Shown here: piece by piece, positions 34,847 to 44,366 of the stretch
Layout: each line of letters opens with the position of its first letter
Position numbering within the stretch: the first letter of the stretch is position 1
Assembly: GCA_019634635.1 (NCBI GenBank)
Contig: JAHCBB010000005.1
Location: 1 to 64,000, forward strand
Direction: 5' to 3'
Length of the DNA: 64,000 nt
From: Verrucomicrobiia bacterium
GTDB lineage: Bacteria; Verrucomicrobiota; Verrucomicrobiia; Limisphaerales; UBA9464
Translations under genes and position numbers: made by a program
Notes under the pieces: model-generated
Told to the model about the DNA's origin: nothing
The model's database searches: none
The model's input: only the letters and a program-made list of their open reading frames with translations

Positions 34847-35812
34847 ATGAATCGCACCGCCTCCATCCTGCTGGGCCTGTCGGCCCTCGTCCTCACGGCC
34901 ACCGCGACGTCCGCCGCAGAACTGAAGTTCTCCGTCGTACCCGGATTCTTTGAGGAGAATCCCGGCGGCAAGTTGCTCGGCCCCACTCACGGCGGCGTGG
35001 TGGAGGACAAGGCCGGCAACCTCTACGTCACCACGGACACCCCGCGCGGGATCGTGGTCTTCACGCCGGCAGGGAAATTCCTCAAGACCATCGGGCCGAT
35101 GCGCATCCACGGACTGGAAGTGCGCGAGGAGAACGGCGTCGAATTCATCTATGGTGCGCGTCCGGGCGATCACGAGGTCGTCAAGCTGCGGATGGATGGC
35201 AGCAAGGAATGGTCCATTCCGTTCCCGGCGGAGTCGGGGCTTTACACGGACGAGAAGGGTTTCAATCCATGCGCCGTCACCGTGGCCCCCGATGGTTCGA
35301 TCTTCGTCGCCGACGGGTACGGGTCCAACCATGTGCTCCGGTTCGACCCGGATCGAAAGTTCGTCAAGGCGTTCGGGGGTGCGGGCGCCGCGGAGGGCCA
35401 ATTCAACACCTGCCACGGCATCGCCCTCGATACGCGCACGGGCCGGCCGCTGCTGTTCGTCTGCAATCGCAACAACAACCGCGTCGAGCACTGGGACCTC
35501 GATGGCAACTTCGTCAAGGTCCTCCAGAAAGACCTCAGAATGCCCGCCGCCGTGCACATCCGCGGCGACCTTGCGGTGGTGCCTGAACTGCAGGGACGCG
35601 TGACGGTGCTGGACAAGACCGGAGCCATCGTCGCCCAGGTTGGCGACAATCCCGATGAGTTGCAGCGCGCCAATTTCGGCCTGCCGCCAGACCAATGGCG
35701 GGACGGCATCAGCAACTCGCCGCACGGCGCCTCGATAGACCGCGACGGCAACCTCATCGTGACGGAGTGGAGCCAGTTCGGCCATCTGCACAAGTTTGTC
35801 CTCGTGCCGTAA
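34847..35812 (+). CDS. Secreted NHL-repeat (six-bladed propeller) protein
   Basis: A 321-residue protein. The signal peptide is about 1-23 (ASILLGLSALVLTATATSAAE). The body contains repeated blades of NHL/peptidylglycine-lyase type, such as GGVVEDKAGNLYVTTDTPRG, VAPDGSIFVADGYGSNHVLRFD and ASIDRDGNLIVTEW. A propeller binding or lyase-like role in the periplasm or outside is inferred from the fold only. The ATG at 34847 gives a proper signal peptide; an upstream in-frame GTG at 34808 does not. Confidence 0.85.
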   Translation: MNRTASILLGLSALVLTATATSAAELKFSVVPGFFEENPGGKLLGPTHGGVVEDKAGNLYVTTDTPRGIVVFTPAGKFLKTIGPMRIHGLEVREENGVEFIYGARPGDHEVVKLRMDGSKEWSIPFPAESGLYTDEKGFNPCAVTVAPDGSIFVADGYGSNHVLRFDPDRKFVKAFGGAGAAEGQFNTCHGIALDTRTGRPLLFVCNRNNNRVEHWDLDGNFVKVLQKDLRMPAAVHIRGDLAVVPELQGRVTVLDKTGAIVAQVGDNPDELQRANFGLPPDQWRDGISNSPHGASIDRDGNLIVTEWSQFGHLHKFVLVP

Positions 35813-35864
35813 GGCCGCCTCCCGAGCCCCACACCGGATCCGGCCAGACCCGGTGGTCGCCGGA

Positions 35865-36452
35865 TCAGACCCGCCCTCCCGATCCGGAAGGTGGAATGGC
35901 GATGGCGACGTAGGGGAGATTGCGGTGCCTCCCGGCCAGATCGAGGCCGTAGCCCACGACAAACACATCGGGAATCCGGAATCCAACATAGTCGGCGATC
36001 GCCGGCCGCTCCCGACGCTCCGGTTTGTCCAGCAGCACACAGGTGCGCAGGCTCGCAGGGCCGAGACGGCGCAGACGCCGGAGGACCGTGTCGAGAGTCC
36101 GCCCGGTGTCGAGGATGTCGTCCACCACCAGCACATGCCTTCCGCCCAGTTCCACCGGCGGGGTTCGGGTGATCGTCAGCAGGCCCGGCCGCGTGGAATC
36201 CCGGTAGCTGGTGGCGCGCAGGAATTCGAGACTCAGGGGCAGCCGGATTTGCCGGATCAGGTCGGAGAGAAACACCACCGTGCCGTTCATCAGCCCGACC
36301 ACGACCAGCTCGCGCCCCGCGTAGTCGGCAGAGATCCGGCGCCCGAGTTCGCCCACGCGGCTCCGGATTCTGGAGGCCGGGATCAGCACGCTGCGGAGCT
36401 CCCGTCGCAGCGCCTCAGGTGGCGCACCGCCGGTGCCGGTTACCAAGGGCAC
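35865..36452 (-). CDS. hpt: Hypoxanthine phosphoribosyltransferase
   Basis: About 195 residues. The PRPP-binding motif is VLVVDDILDTGRTL. The N-terminal IPASRIRSRVGELGRRIS and VVGLMNGTVVFLSDLIRQI, and the C-terminal ADYVGFRIPDVFVVGYGLD, match bacterial HPRT enzymes of purine salvage. The start is uncertain: GTG at 36452 avoids overlap with the dUTPase gene, while an ATG at 36518 would overlap it by 38 nt. It probably forms a nucleotide-metabolism operon with the upstream dUTPase. Confidence 0.92.
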   Translation of the reverse strand: MPLVTGTGGAPPEALRRELRSVLIPASRIRSRVGELGRRISADYAGRELVVVGLMNGTVVFLSDLIRQIRLPLSLEFLRATSYRDSTRPGLLTITRTPPVELGGRHVLVVDDILDTGRTLDTVLRRLRRLGPASLRTCVLLDKPERRERPAIADYVGFRIPDVFVVGYGLDLAGRHRNLPYVAIAIPPSGSGGRV

Positions 36453-36480
36453 CCGGGCGCCGCGCCCCGAGGCGACCCGT

Positions 36481-36867
36481 TCAGATATGCCGCGAGTCGG
36501 CGTGATCCTTGGCGGCATAGCCGGTCTCCTGGCGGCGCAGGTTGACCTCGTTCTTCTTCACGTACGCCGCGAAGACATCGTCCGCACTCATTCCAAGCAC
36601 CTGTGCCAGGGAAATGAGGAAGTGCAGCAGGTCCACGACCTCCACCCGGGCGTTCTGTTCGTCGAACTTCTGGTACTTCGCCCACCATTTCCACGGAACA
36701 CTGTCGGTGAGTTCGGCCAGCTCCTGCGTCATCGCCCGGGTGTAGTTGAGAATCCACTGGGTCCGGGCCGCTTCGTCCATCTGATCGGTGAAGACGCCAA
36801 TCCGCTCGTTGAGCGCCCGTTGCATTCGAAACAATTCGCGGAGCTGGTCCGGGGGGGGCGCGTTCAT
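36481..36867 (-). CDS. dut: Dimeric (all-alpha) dUTP diphosphatase
   Basis: A 128-residue protein of the dUTPase_2/MazG-like all-alpha family. The metal-binding glutamates appear in QELAELTDSVPWKWW (ExxE) and VEVVDLLHFLI (ExxD), with FDEQNARVE between. It hydrolyses dUTP to dUMP, keeping uracil out of DNA and feeding dTMP synthesis. It is first in a two-gene operon with hpt and has a well-formed promoter 9 nt upstream. Confidence 0.85.
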   Translation of the reverse strand: MNAPPPDQLRELFRMQRALNERIGVFTDQMDEAARTQWILNYTRAMTQELAELTDSVPWKWWAKYQKFDEQNARVEVVDLLHFLISLAQVLGMSADDVFAAYVKKNEVNLRRQETGYAAKDHADSRHI

Positions 36868-36876
36868 GTCACGAAC

Positions 36877-36905
36877 ATTCTGGACCGTGGCCGTCCGCGG
36901 CTCAA
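36877..36905 (-). promoter_or_regulatory. Promoter of the dUTPase-hpt operon
   Basis: On the minus strand TTGAGC (36900-36905) and CAGAAT (36877-36882) are separated by exactly 17 nt. The ATG follows 9 nt later. Confidence 0.6.
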
Positions 36906-36942
36906 CCCGGAACCTGGAGGGTCCGCAATTGGGGCTCGCAGT

Positions 36943-36971
36943 TTGGCGACCGGCACGACTCTCGCTAGTGT
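36943..36971 (+). promoter_or_regulatory. Promoter of the subtilase gene, predicted leaderless
   Basis: TTGGCG (36943-36948) and TAGTGT (36966-36971) are separated by 17 nt. The GTG start codon is only 6 nt after the -10 hexamer, about where transcription should begin. Confidence 0.55.
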
Positions 36972-36977
36972 GGATGG

Positions 36978-39900
36978 GTGTTCCGAAGGTTCCAACGGGT
37001 GGCGTTGGCGCTGTGTTTTGGCCTGACGCTGGCGGCGCAGGACATGCGCTACATCCGGTTGCGGACCGAGCTCATCCCCACCCCGCCGCGTCCGGTGGCG
37101 GCGCGGGCAACGGTTCCGGCACCCGACGAGGAGCCGGTCCGGGGCCTCTACCTGATCCAGTTCCAGCGGGTTCCCGACGAGGCGGCCCGGCGGGATCTGC
37201 AAGGTCGCGGCGTCGAACTTCTGCATTACGTTCCCGACGATGCCTTTGTCGCGTTGCTGGAGCAGGTCCGTGTTTCGTCGCTGCGCGCGGACCCCGCGAT
37301 CCGGTGGGTGGGTCCGTATGAACCGCGACACAAGATGGATCCGCGCCTCGCGGACCTTTTTGGGGCGCAGGTGGTTGGGAGGCTGCCGGTCCGCCTGCTG
37401 ACCCGGGCGGGCCTGGGCGGTGAGGACCTGGCGCTGGTCTTTCGCCACCTGCAGGGGGCGCGCCGGCGGGCGGTGCTGGGCATGGGAATGACCTACGAGG
37501 GTTCGCTGAACCTCGCCCAGTTGCGCGTGCTGGCCCAGTCCTCGGCCGTCCTTTGGATCGAGCCGGCACCCCGCATGCAACTGGTGGATGCGGTGTCCAC
37601 GGAGGTGGTCGCGGGCGATGTCCGCACCCCGGGCGGCCTGGCCCACGTGCACCGATTGGGCTTCGACGGGCGGGACGTCGTGGTGGCGGTGGCGGATTCG
37701 GGCATTGATTCCGGGGATCCCGAGGTGCTCCACCCGGACCTCGACGGACGGCTGGTGGCCCTGTTTTCGTACGACAACCTGCTGGATGCCTCCGACGAGC
37801 ACAGCCATGGCACGCATTGCGCCGGGATTGTCCTGGGCAACGGGGCGACCGGGGAGGTGGACGACGACGGCTACTTGTATGGCCTGGGAGTGGCGCCGGG
37901 GGCCCGGCTGGTGGGGCAGCGGATCTTTGACGGTGCGGGCAACTACCGTCCACCGCCCAGCTTCACCCGGATGGTGCAGGACGCCGTTTCGGTGGGCGCG
38001 TACGTCGGCTCGAACTCCTGGGGCGATTACTCCGGCGGCCAGTACGACCTGACGGCGGCGGAGTTTGATGCGCTGGTGCGGGACGCCGACCCGGACTTCC
38101 CCGGTGACCAGCAATACGTGCTGGAATTCAGCGCCGGCAATTCAGGACCGGCACGGCAGACGATCCTGTCTCCAGCCCTCGCCAAGAACGTGATCGCGAC
38201 CGGGGCGACACAAAACAACCGATTCGAGTTCCCCCTGTACGGCGAAGGGCAGGAGGTCATGGCAGATTTCTCCTCCCGCGGCCCGACCGCGGACGGGCGG
38301 ATCAAGCCCGACCTCGTTGCCCCGGGAACCTGGATCGCATCCCTGCGTTCGCTATTCGCAAACGACAACAATGCCTGGGGTCCGATCAGCGAGTACTACC
38401 TGTACCAGGGGGGGACCTCGCAGTCCGGCCCCCATGTTTCGGGCGGCGCCGCGGTCGCGATCCACTGGTACGAGGCGACTCGCGGCGTGCGCCCGTCTCC
38501 GGCCTTGGTCAAGGCGATGCTGATCAATTCCGCCGAGGACATGGGCACGGCGGTGATTCCCGACGGTGGCGGATTCTTCGGGGGCGATCCGGATGATGGC
38601 GGGGGCGGCATCGTGGTGGGGGACACCGATCCGGTGCCCAACCACGACGAGGGATGGGGGCGCATGGATCTGGTGACGCTCATTGATTCCGACCGGCGCT
38701 TCGAGTTCATCGAGCAGGATGCAGGACTGGTCACCGATCAGGTGTTCGAGCGGCGTGTGGTGGTGGGATCCGGTGACCTGTTCAAGGTGACCCTGGTCTA
38801 CACCGATGTGCCGGCCCTGCCCGCGGCCATCCCCGCGCTGGTCAATGACCTTGATCTGGAGGTCGAGGCTCCGAATGGGGATCTGTATCGCGGCAATGCG
38901 TTTGCCGACGGTGAAAGCGTGGCCAACACCTTTGCGGCGGACCGTCTCAACAATGTCGAGGCGGTGCATCTCTCCGAGCCCCCGGCGGGCGAGTGGATCA
39001 TCCGCGTGCGGGCTCACAACGTTGTCCAGGACATCCGCCGCCGAACCACCGGGGAGCCCGAGCAGGATTTCGTGCTGGTGATCTCGGGGCAGCTTCCCGG
39101 TCCGGGCGAGGGGGTGATCTCCTGGGATCGCGAGGCCTACCGGGCCCCCGCCACCGCCACACTGCGCCTGGTGGACCGGGATCTCGCCGACGAATCGTCC
39201 GTGCAGGTCACCGTCACGAGCACCACCGAGCCGGCGGGCCAGAGCGTGCAACTCAACCGCGTCGGCACCGGGGGCAACTTCCTGGGCACCGTGGATCTCA
39301 CCCCTGACCCGCCTGCAGGAAATGATCCGAGGATCTCCGTCGCCGATGGGGATCAGTTGATCGCCGTGTACCGCGATGCCAGCCCGCCGGGCGACCGCAG
39401 GGCCGTGGCGCAGGTGGATGCCCGTCCGCCGGTGATCTCCGATGTGACGGCGGTACGGGAGTTCGGACGCGTCCGCATCCAGTGGAACAACAGCGAGCCC
39501 GCCAGTTCCCGTGTCTGGTTCGGCACCATTAATGCGGTGACGAATATGGTGTCGGATCCCGCGTTTCGCCTGAGGCCGCGGGTCAACCTGCCCCCGTTGG
39601 AACCCGGGACCACCAACTTCTTCTACGTCGCCGCCACCGACCGGGCCGGCAACACGACCACGAACAACAATGGCGGCGTCTTCCTGCGCTTCGTTGCCCC
39701 CGAGCCGTCGGCAGCGCTGCTGGTGTACTCGCCGGAAACCCTCTTTGACCTGCTCGCCGAATCCCCCTACCCGGGCATGGACTACTGGACCAGCGCTCTG
39801 GACGCCCTGCATGTGGACTACGAAGTCTGGGACACCAGCGTCGAGAATCGAGGCCCCACAGCGGAGGAACTGCGCCCCTACCGGGTGGTCATCTGGCGTC

Positions 39901-42233
39901 CGGAGGAGGGCACGGGCCCCGTCCCGGGCATGACCGCTGCGGTGCGCACCTACCTCGCATCCGGCGGCTCGCTGTTCGTGGTTTCGCACGATCTGCTGAC
40001 CCGCCTGCAGGAGGTGAATGATCAGGAGTTCATCCGGGAGGTGCTGCATGTGGAGGGCTTCCAGGTGGACCGGGGGGCGGTGGCGATTGAGTCCGTGCCC
40101 GGGGACATCGCAGGTGCCGGCCTCCGCACCGTCCTGGACTACGCCGCGTTTCCCGGCGGCTTCCTGGTGGACCTGCTGTTTGCGCTCAACGGCCTGGATG
40201 GCTGGACGGATGTGACGGATCACATCAATCCGCTTCCCGATGCCGCCCCGGTGTTCCTGCAGGAGGACCAGCGCGTTGTGGGGCTGCGGTATCCGAGGAC
40301 CGGGCAGGACAGCACCCTCGGCCGGGTGGTCTTCTACGCGTTCCCGTTTGAAGCCGTGCCGTTGGATGCCCCCGCTCCCAACAATCGGCCGACGCTGCTC
40401 GCCAATGCATTGCGGTTCCTGTCCCCGGAATTGTCGCCGGGCGGTGCGGTGGCCTTCGACCAGGGCGCCTACACCGTGCCGTCCAGCGTCGTGGTCGAGG
40501 TGATTGACAGTGATCGGGCCGGAGCCGGGATCGTGAATGCGACGGTATCCAATGGGGCCTCCCGCCTGACGCTGGAGCTGGCGGAGGGCGTGCGACGCGG
40601 GGTGTTCCGGGGGCGGTTGACCCTTCAGGAGCCGGGGGCAACGCCGGGGCCCGACCGGCTGGACGCCCGCCACGGCGATGTGCTGGAAGCCTCCTATACC
40701 GACGCGGCGAATGCGCTGGCTCTTTCGCGGGCGTCGGTGGACACGGTGCCCGCGGTGATTGACGGGGTGGAGACCGAGCCCGCGTACAATGAGGCCTACG
40801 TTTCCTGGCTCACGGACAAGCCGACCGACGCGCTTGTGCGCTACGGGGAATCGGGGGGGGACGTCTCCTTCCTGACCCGCAGCGCCTACAATGCCGAGCT
40901 GTCGCTGCAGCATGAAGTCCGACTGTCGGGCCTGTTGCCGGATCGCACCTACTACTTCCAGGTGGTGAGCCGCGACGCCGCCGGCAACGTGACCACCGAC
41001 GGCACGGCGGGTCAGTTCTACACCGTCCACACCCTCCGTCCGCTCGCAGCGCCCTGGACCGACCCCTTCGACGTGCTCCAGCCCGGCTGGATCGTGATCA
41101 ATGACGACCTGGGACTGGGGTTGGGCTTTCCGGATGAGGACGATGACCCGATCGGCGGCGACGGGTTCAACCTGAGCGGCTGGCAGTTCGGCGAACCCCG
41201 GAACGTTCAGGGGGTGCTGGCCCACACCGGCACGCGCATCTGGGCCACCAATCTGCGCGGGGCCAATGTGGACCTGGCCAGTTCGGACCTCATCTCCCCG
41301 GCGATCAGCCTGATCGGTGGCAACCGGGCCACGCTGCGCTTCTGGCAGTATTATGACTTCTCCGTGAGCGGCGGCACGGAGGACGACCCCTTCGGCGACT
41401 TTGTGCTGGAGGCGGCCCAGGTGGCGGTCACCGACAACGACGGCGGCACCTGGACTGCGCTGTACGCCGTGGGTGACGAGTTCTCCCTCGGATGGGAGGA
41501 GGTCGAGGTGGACCTGTCGCGGTACCTCGGGAAGGTGATCCGCGTGCGCTTCAACTATCAGATGTTTGCGTTCACTCCCGGCCCACGTCTGGGGTGGATG
41601 CTGGACGACGTGTCGGTGACCCTGAACGTGGTCCCCGAAACGCGGGTGACCGTGACGAACAACATCTCCCAGGCCGTGTTCCATCTGGTGGGACCGGCAT
41701 CCGTCACGGGAGCCGGTCTTGCCTTCAGCACCAACCTGCCGCCGGGCAATTACCAGATCACCTGGGATCCGGTGCTCCATTACGAGACGCCGGCGCCCCG
41801 GTCGGGAGACCTGGGCTCCGGGGCGCCACTGACGTTCAGCGGTCATTACACGTTTCCCGATGCGAACAACAACGGGATCAGCGATCTGTGGGAGTGGACA
41901 CACTTCGGCGTGGTGGCGCCGGGGTTTACGGGAGAAGACGATTCGGACGGCGACGGCACGAGTGACCGCGTCGAATGGCTGGCCGGCACCAATCCGCGGG
42001 ATGTTGCGGATGTTTTCCGGCTGGGCTCCCCGGAAATCCAGTCCAACGGGACGTTGCGCTTTGCCTGGCCGACCAAGGCCGGGCGCCAGTATGTCCTGGA
42101 AGCCGGAACGCGTCCGGACGAATGGTCCACGATCGGCCTCCCCATCCGGGGCACCGGCGAGCCGGCATCGGTGTCGCTGCCCGCCCTGGACCCGCGGCTC
42201 AGCTATTTCTTCCGCGTGCTCGTCACGCCCTGA
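36978..42233 (+). CDS. Large secreted subtilisin-like (S8) protease
   Basis: A 1751-residue protein from a GTG start with an export signal (about 5-20). A propeptide-like region (about 55-120) and linker precede the S8 domain, whose triad is visible: Asp240 (VADSGIDSG), His277 (HGTHCAG) and Ser481 (GGTSQSGPHVSG). Then come a proprotein-convertase-like beta domain (about 580-700), fibronectin-like segments, a ThuA/gingipain-like alpha/beta segment (about 910-1150), another fibronectin-like unit, a MAM/jelly-roll-like domain (about 1355-1550), and a thrombospondin-3-like calcium segment (DANNNGISDLWEW, DSDGDGTSDRVEW) before the C-terminal domain. All three catalytic residues are present, so it should be active outside the cell. 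Confidence 0.9.
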   Translation: MFRRFQRVALALCFGLTLAAQDMRYIRLRTELIPTPPRPVAARATVPAPDEEPVRGLYLIQFQRVPDEAARRDLQGRGVELLHYVPDDAFVALLEQVRVSSLRADPAIRWVGPYEPRHKMDPRLADLFGAQVVGRLPVRLLTRAGLGGEDLALVFRHLQGARRRAVLGMGMTYEGSLNLAQLRVLAQSSAVLWIEPAPRMQLVDAVSTEVVAGDVRTPGGLAHVHRLGFDGRDVVVAVADSGIDSGDPEVLHPDLDGRLVALFSYDNLLDASDEHSHGTHCAGIVLGNGATGEVDDDGYLYGLGVAPGARLVGQRIFDGAGNYRPPPSFTRMVQDAVSVGAYVGSNSWGDYSGGQYDLTAAEFDALVRDADPDFPGDQQYVLEFSAGNSGPARQTILSPALAKNVIATGATQNNRFEFPLYGEGQEVMADFSSRGPTADGRIKPDLVAPGTWIASLRSLFANDNNAWGPISEYYLYQGGTSQSGPHVSGGAAVAIHWYEATRGVRPSPALVKAMLINSAEDMGTAVIPDGGGFFGGDPDDGGGGIVVGDTDPVPNHDEGWGRMDLVTLIDSDRRFEFIEQDAGLVTDQVFERRVVVGSGDLFKVTLVYTDVPALPAAIPALVNDLDLEVEAPNGDLYRGNAFADGESVANTFAADRLNNVEAVHLSEPPAGEWIIRVRAHNVVQDIRRRTTGEPEQDFVLVISGQLPGPGEGVISWDREAYRAPATATLRLVDRDLADESSVQVTVTSTTEPAGQSVQLNRVGTGGNFLGTVDLTPDPPAGNDPRISVADGDQLIAVYRDASPPGDRRAVAQVDARPPVISDVTAVREFGRVRIQWNNSEPASSRVWFGTINAVTNMVSDPAFRLRPRVNLPPLEPGTTNFFYVAATDRAGNTTTNNNGGVFLRFVAPEPSAALLVYSPETLFDLLAESPYPGMDYWTSALDALHVDYEVWDTSVENRGPTAEELRPYRVVIWRPEEGTGPVPGMTAAVRTYLASGGSLFVVSHDLLTRLQEVNDQEFIREVLHVEGFQVDRGAVAIESVPGDIAGAGLRTVLDYAAFPGGFLVDLLFALNGLDGWTDVTDHINPLPDAAPVFLQEDQRVVGLRYPRTGQDSTLGRVVFYAFPFEAVPLDAPAPNNRPTLLANALRFLSPELSPGGAVAFDQGAYTVPSSVVVEVIDSDRAGAGIVNATVSNGASRLTLELAEGVRRGVFRGRLTLQEPGATPGPDRLDARHGDVLEASYTDAANALALSRASVDTVPAVIDGVETEPAYNEAYVSWLTDKPTDALVRYGESGGDVSFLTRSAYNAELSLQHEVRLSGLLPDRTYYFQVVSRDAAGNVTTDGTAGQFYTVHTLRPLAAPWTDPFDVLQPGWIVINDDLGLGLGFPDEDDDPIGGDGFNLSGWQFGEPRNVQGVLAHTGTRIWATNLRGANVDLASSDLISPAISLIGGNRATLRFWQYYDFSVSGGTEDDPFGDFVLEAAQVAVTDNDGGTWTALYAVGDEFSLGWEEVEVDLSRYLGKVIRVRFNYQMFAFTPGPRLGWMLDDVSVTLNVVPETRVTVTNNISQAVFHLVGPASVTGAGLAFSTNLPPGNYQITWDPVLHYETPAPRSGDLGSGAPLTFSGHYTFPDANNNGISDLWEWTHFGVVAPGFTGEDDSDGDGTSDRVEWLAGTNPRDVADVFRLGSPEIQSNGTLRFAWPTKAGRQYVLEAGTRPDEWSTIGLPIRGTGEPASVSLPALDPRLSYFFRVLVTP

Positions 42234-42236
42234 TCA

Positions 42237-42259
42237 TCGCGCGACCGGTCCGCGCGCGA
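42237..42259. terminator. GC palindrome between convergent genes
   Basis: TCGCGCG-N7-CGCGCGCGA lies in the 28-nt space between the subtilase and alcohol dehydrogenase stops. It could act as a bidirectional terminator, but it lacks T-runs. Confidence 0.35.
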
Positions 42260-42261
42260 CA

Positions 42262-43416
42262 CTACAGCAGCGACGCGTACAGGGCCCGGAGGTCGGCGGC
42301 GGTGACCGGCACCGCATTGGTCCGGTGACACGGATCCTCCCACGCCTGGGCCGTCAGCGCATCGAGCTGGTCTTCACGCACGCCATGCTCCCGCAGCCGG
42401 GACCGCAATCCGAGTTCTGCGAGGAAGCGGTCCACAAACCCGATGGTTTCGCAGTCGGCTTCACCATCGGCACAGCGCACCACGTCGAGGCCGCAGGCAA
42501 GTCCGACCCGGCGGTACAGGCCCGGACGCCGTTGCGCATTGAAGTTCATGACCGCGACGAGGCAGAGGGCGTTGGCAAGTCCGTGATGCAGCCCGCAGAG
42601 ACTGGACAATGGGTGCGCCAGCGAGTGGGTGGCGCCCAGGTCCTTTTGAAAGGCGACCGCCCCCATCGCCGCAGCCACCAGCATCCGCCCCCGGGCGTCG
42701 AGGTCCCGCCCGTCCCGCATCGCCCGCGGGAGTGCGTCCACAATGAGCCGGATGCCTTCCAGCGCGATGCCGTCGCACATCGGATGAAAGGCGGGGCAGG
42801 TGAAGCTTTCGATGCAATGGGTGAGGGCATCGGCGCCGGTGGCGGCGGTCAGCTTCGGCGGCAGGCCGGTGGTCAGCTCCGGGTCCAACAATACGAGCCG
42901 CGCGAGGAGTTCCGGATGGAAGAGGACGGCCTTGCGTCGCGTGGCGGCGAGGGTGATGACCGAACTGCGTCCCACCTCGCTGCCGGTCCCCGCCGTCGTG
43001 GGAATGGCGACGAAGGGTGCCAGTCCGGACCAGTCGGGCTCCTCGTAGAACCGCGTCAGGTCAAACCCCGGACGACGTGCCAGGAGTCGCGCCGCCTTGC
43101 CGGCATCGAGGGCGCTGCCCCCCCCGATGGCGATGACCCCGTCGCACCCGTGCTCCAGGAACAGTGCCGCGGGCTGGCGGACGTCGTCCTCAATTGGATT
43201 CGGATGGACCCCGGCAAAGACAAACCAGGATCGGTCCCGTTCCCCGGCCCCGAGCGCAGTGACCAGGGACTGGAAGGCCTCGGTGGCGGCCAGGCCTGGG
43301 TCGGTGACGACGAGCGGGCGGGAGACGCCCAGGCGGGCCAGTTGGGCGGGCAGTTCCCCCAGCACACCGGGGCCGAACCGCGTGGGGGTGGGGAACGAGA
43401 ACGAGGTGGTTTCCAT
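42262..43416 (-). CDS. Iron-containing alcohol dehydrogenase
   Basis: A 384-residue protein of the group III Fe-ADH family. The NAD-binding GGGSALDAGKAARL is at about 95-110, followed by PTTAGTGSEVGRSSVI and the metal-site motifs ATGADALTHCIESF, LGATHSLAHPLS and HHGLANALCLV, with the expected Asp/His ligands. Members reduce aldehydes or oxidise short alcohols and diols. The substrate cannot be told from sequence. The ATG at 43416 matches family N-termini (SFPTPTRFGPGVLGEL). It is a single-gene unit. Confidence 0.92.
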   Translation of the reverse strand: METTSFSFPTPTRFGPGVLGELPAQLARLGVSRPLVVTDPGLAATEAFQSLVTALGAGERDRSWFVFAGVHPNPIEDDVRQPAALFLEHGCDGVIAIGGGSALDAGKAARLLARRPGFDLTRFYEEPDWSGLAPFVAIPTTAGTGSEVGRSSVITLAATRRKAVLFHPELLARLVLLDPELTTGLPPKLTAATGADALTHCIESFTCPAFHPMCDGIALEGIRLIVDALPRAMRDGRDLDARGRMLVAAAMGAVAFQKDLGATHSLAHPLSSLCGLHHGLANALCLVAVMNFNAQRRPGLYRRVGLACGLDVVRCADGEADCETIGFVDRFLAELGLRSRLREHGVREDQLDALTAQAWEDPCHRTNAVPVTAADLRALYASLL

Positions 43417-43605
43417 GTCCGTGGGCGCGGAGCGTATCGGGTCGGCCGCGGCGTGGGAGTGGAAACCGTGCGCCCGACGGCGTGGGAGCGACACGCTGCC
43501 GCCAGCCCCCGTCCCCTCCGGGGAGCCTGTTGCTTGATCCACCTCAGGATTGAAGGCGACCCTGGCCCCCCGGTTCCGGCGCACAGCACGGCCGATGTCA
43601 CCGTC

Positions 43606-43633
43606 TTGTAACCGGGCCGCCGTTGCGTAGCCT
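43606..43633 (+). promoter_or_regulatory. Promoter of the PhoB-like gene
   Basis: TTGTAA (43606-43611) and TAGCCT (43628-43633) are separated by 16 nt. The ATG at 43640 is 6 nt further on, again predicting a leaderless transcript. Confidence 0.5.
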
Positions 43634-43639
43634 TCCGCC

Positions 43640-44341
43640 ATGCCTAGGACGACACGCAGAATGTCGAAGATTCTGGTGGTGGACGACGAGCCGGATGCGC
43701 TGGAGCTGGTGAGCTTCAACCTCAAGGCCGCGGGCTATGAGGTGGTGACGGCCGACGACGGTGGCGATGCCCTGAAGAAGGCGCGTCAGCACGTGCCGGA
43801 CCTCCTCCTCCTGGATCTGATGCTGCCGGAGGTGGACGGCCTGGAGGTATGCAAGATGCTCCGGCGCGATCCCGCAACGGCAGGCATCCCGATCATCATG
43901 CTCACGGCGAAGGCGGCCGAGATTGACCGGGTCCTCGGGTTGGAACTCGGCGCCGACGACTACGTCACGAAGCCCTTCAGCCCGCGGGAGCTCGTCCTCC
44001 GGGTAAAGAATCTGCTCCGCCGCCGGAACGTCGGCGACGAAAAGCCCGACCAGTTCTCCGTGGGTGACCTCTTCATTGACGTGCCCCGGCATCTGGTGAC
44101 GGTGGCCCGCAGGCGGATTGATCTCACGGCCACCGAATTCAAGCTGCTGACCGTGCTGGCCCTGCGTCGTGGACGGGTGCAGTCGCGGGAACAGCTCCTG
44201 CGCGACGTCTGGGAATACGACAACATCATTGATACCCGGACGGTGGACACCCACATGCGCCGGCTCCGGGAAAAGCTTGGGGCGGCGTGCCGGTATCTCG
44301 ACACGGTTCGCGGGGTCGGTTACCGCTTCATCGAAAACTGA
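43640..44341 (+). CDS. phoB: OmpR/PhoB-family response regulator
   Basis: A 233-residue protein. The receiver domain has the acidic pair in VVDDEPDA, phosphoacceptor Asp59 (LLLLDLMLP), Thr in IIMLTAKA and Lys in YVTKPFSPREL. The C-terminal winged helix (about 140-230) has LTATEFKLLTVLALRRGRVQSREQLL and RTVDTHMRRLREKLG. The kinase gene follows after 25 nt. PhoB is the best guess from the PAS-only kinase partner, but no pho-regulon gene lies here. ATG 43661 is an alternative start. Confidence 0.88.
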   Translation: MPRTTRRMSKILVVDDEPDALELVSFNLKAAGYEVVTADDGGDALKKARQHVPDLLLLDLMLPEVDGLEVCKMLRRDPATAGIPIIMLTAKAAEIDRVLGLELGADDYVTKPFSPRELVLRVKNLLRRRNVGDEKPDQFSVGDLFIDVPRHLVTVARRRIDLTATEFKLLTVLALRRGRVQSREQLLRDVWEYDNIIDTRTVDTHMRRLREKLGAACRYLDTVRGVGYRFIEN

Positions 44342-44366
44342 CCGGGAACCGGTTGGTTCGATCCGG

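Noticed and set aside
38352..41903. 1183-codon open frame antisense to the subtilase
   Set aside because: It lies fully inside the subtilase gene, has low-complexity His/Arg/Gly composition and no domain. It is a by-product of high GC at third positions.
42237..42259. GC palindrome as a mobile-element end
   Set aside because: It is a single short dyad between two convergent stops. A terminator or transcription-collision structure is the simpler reading, and even that is weak.
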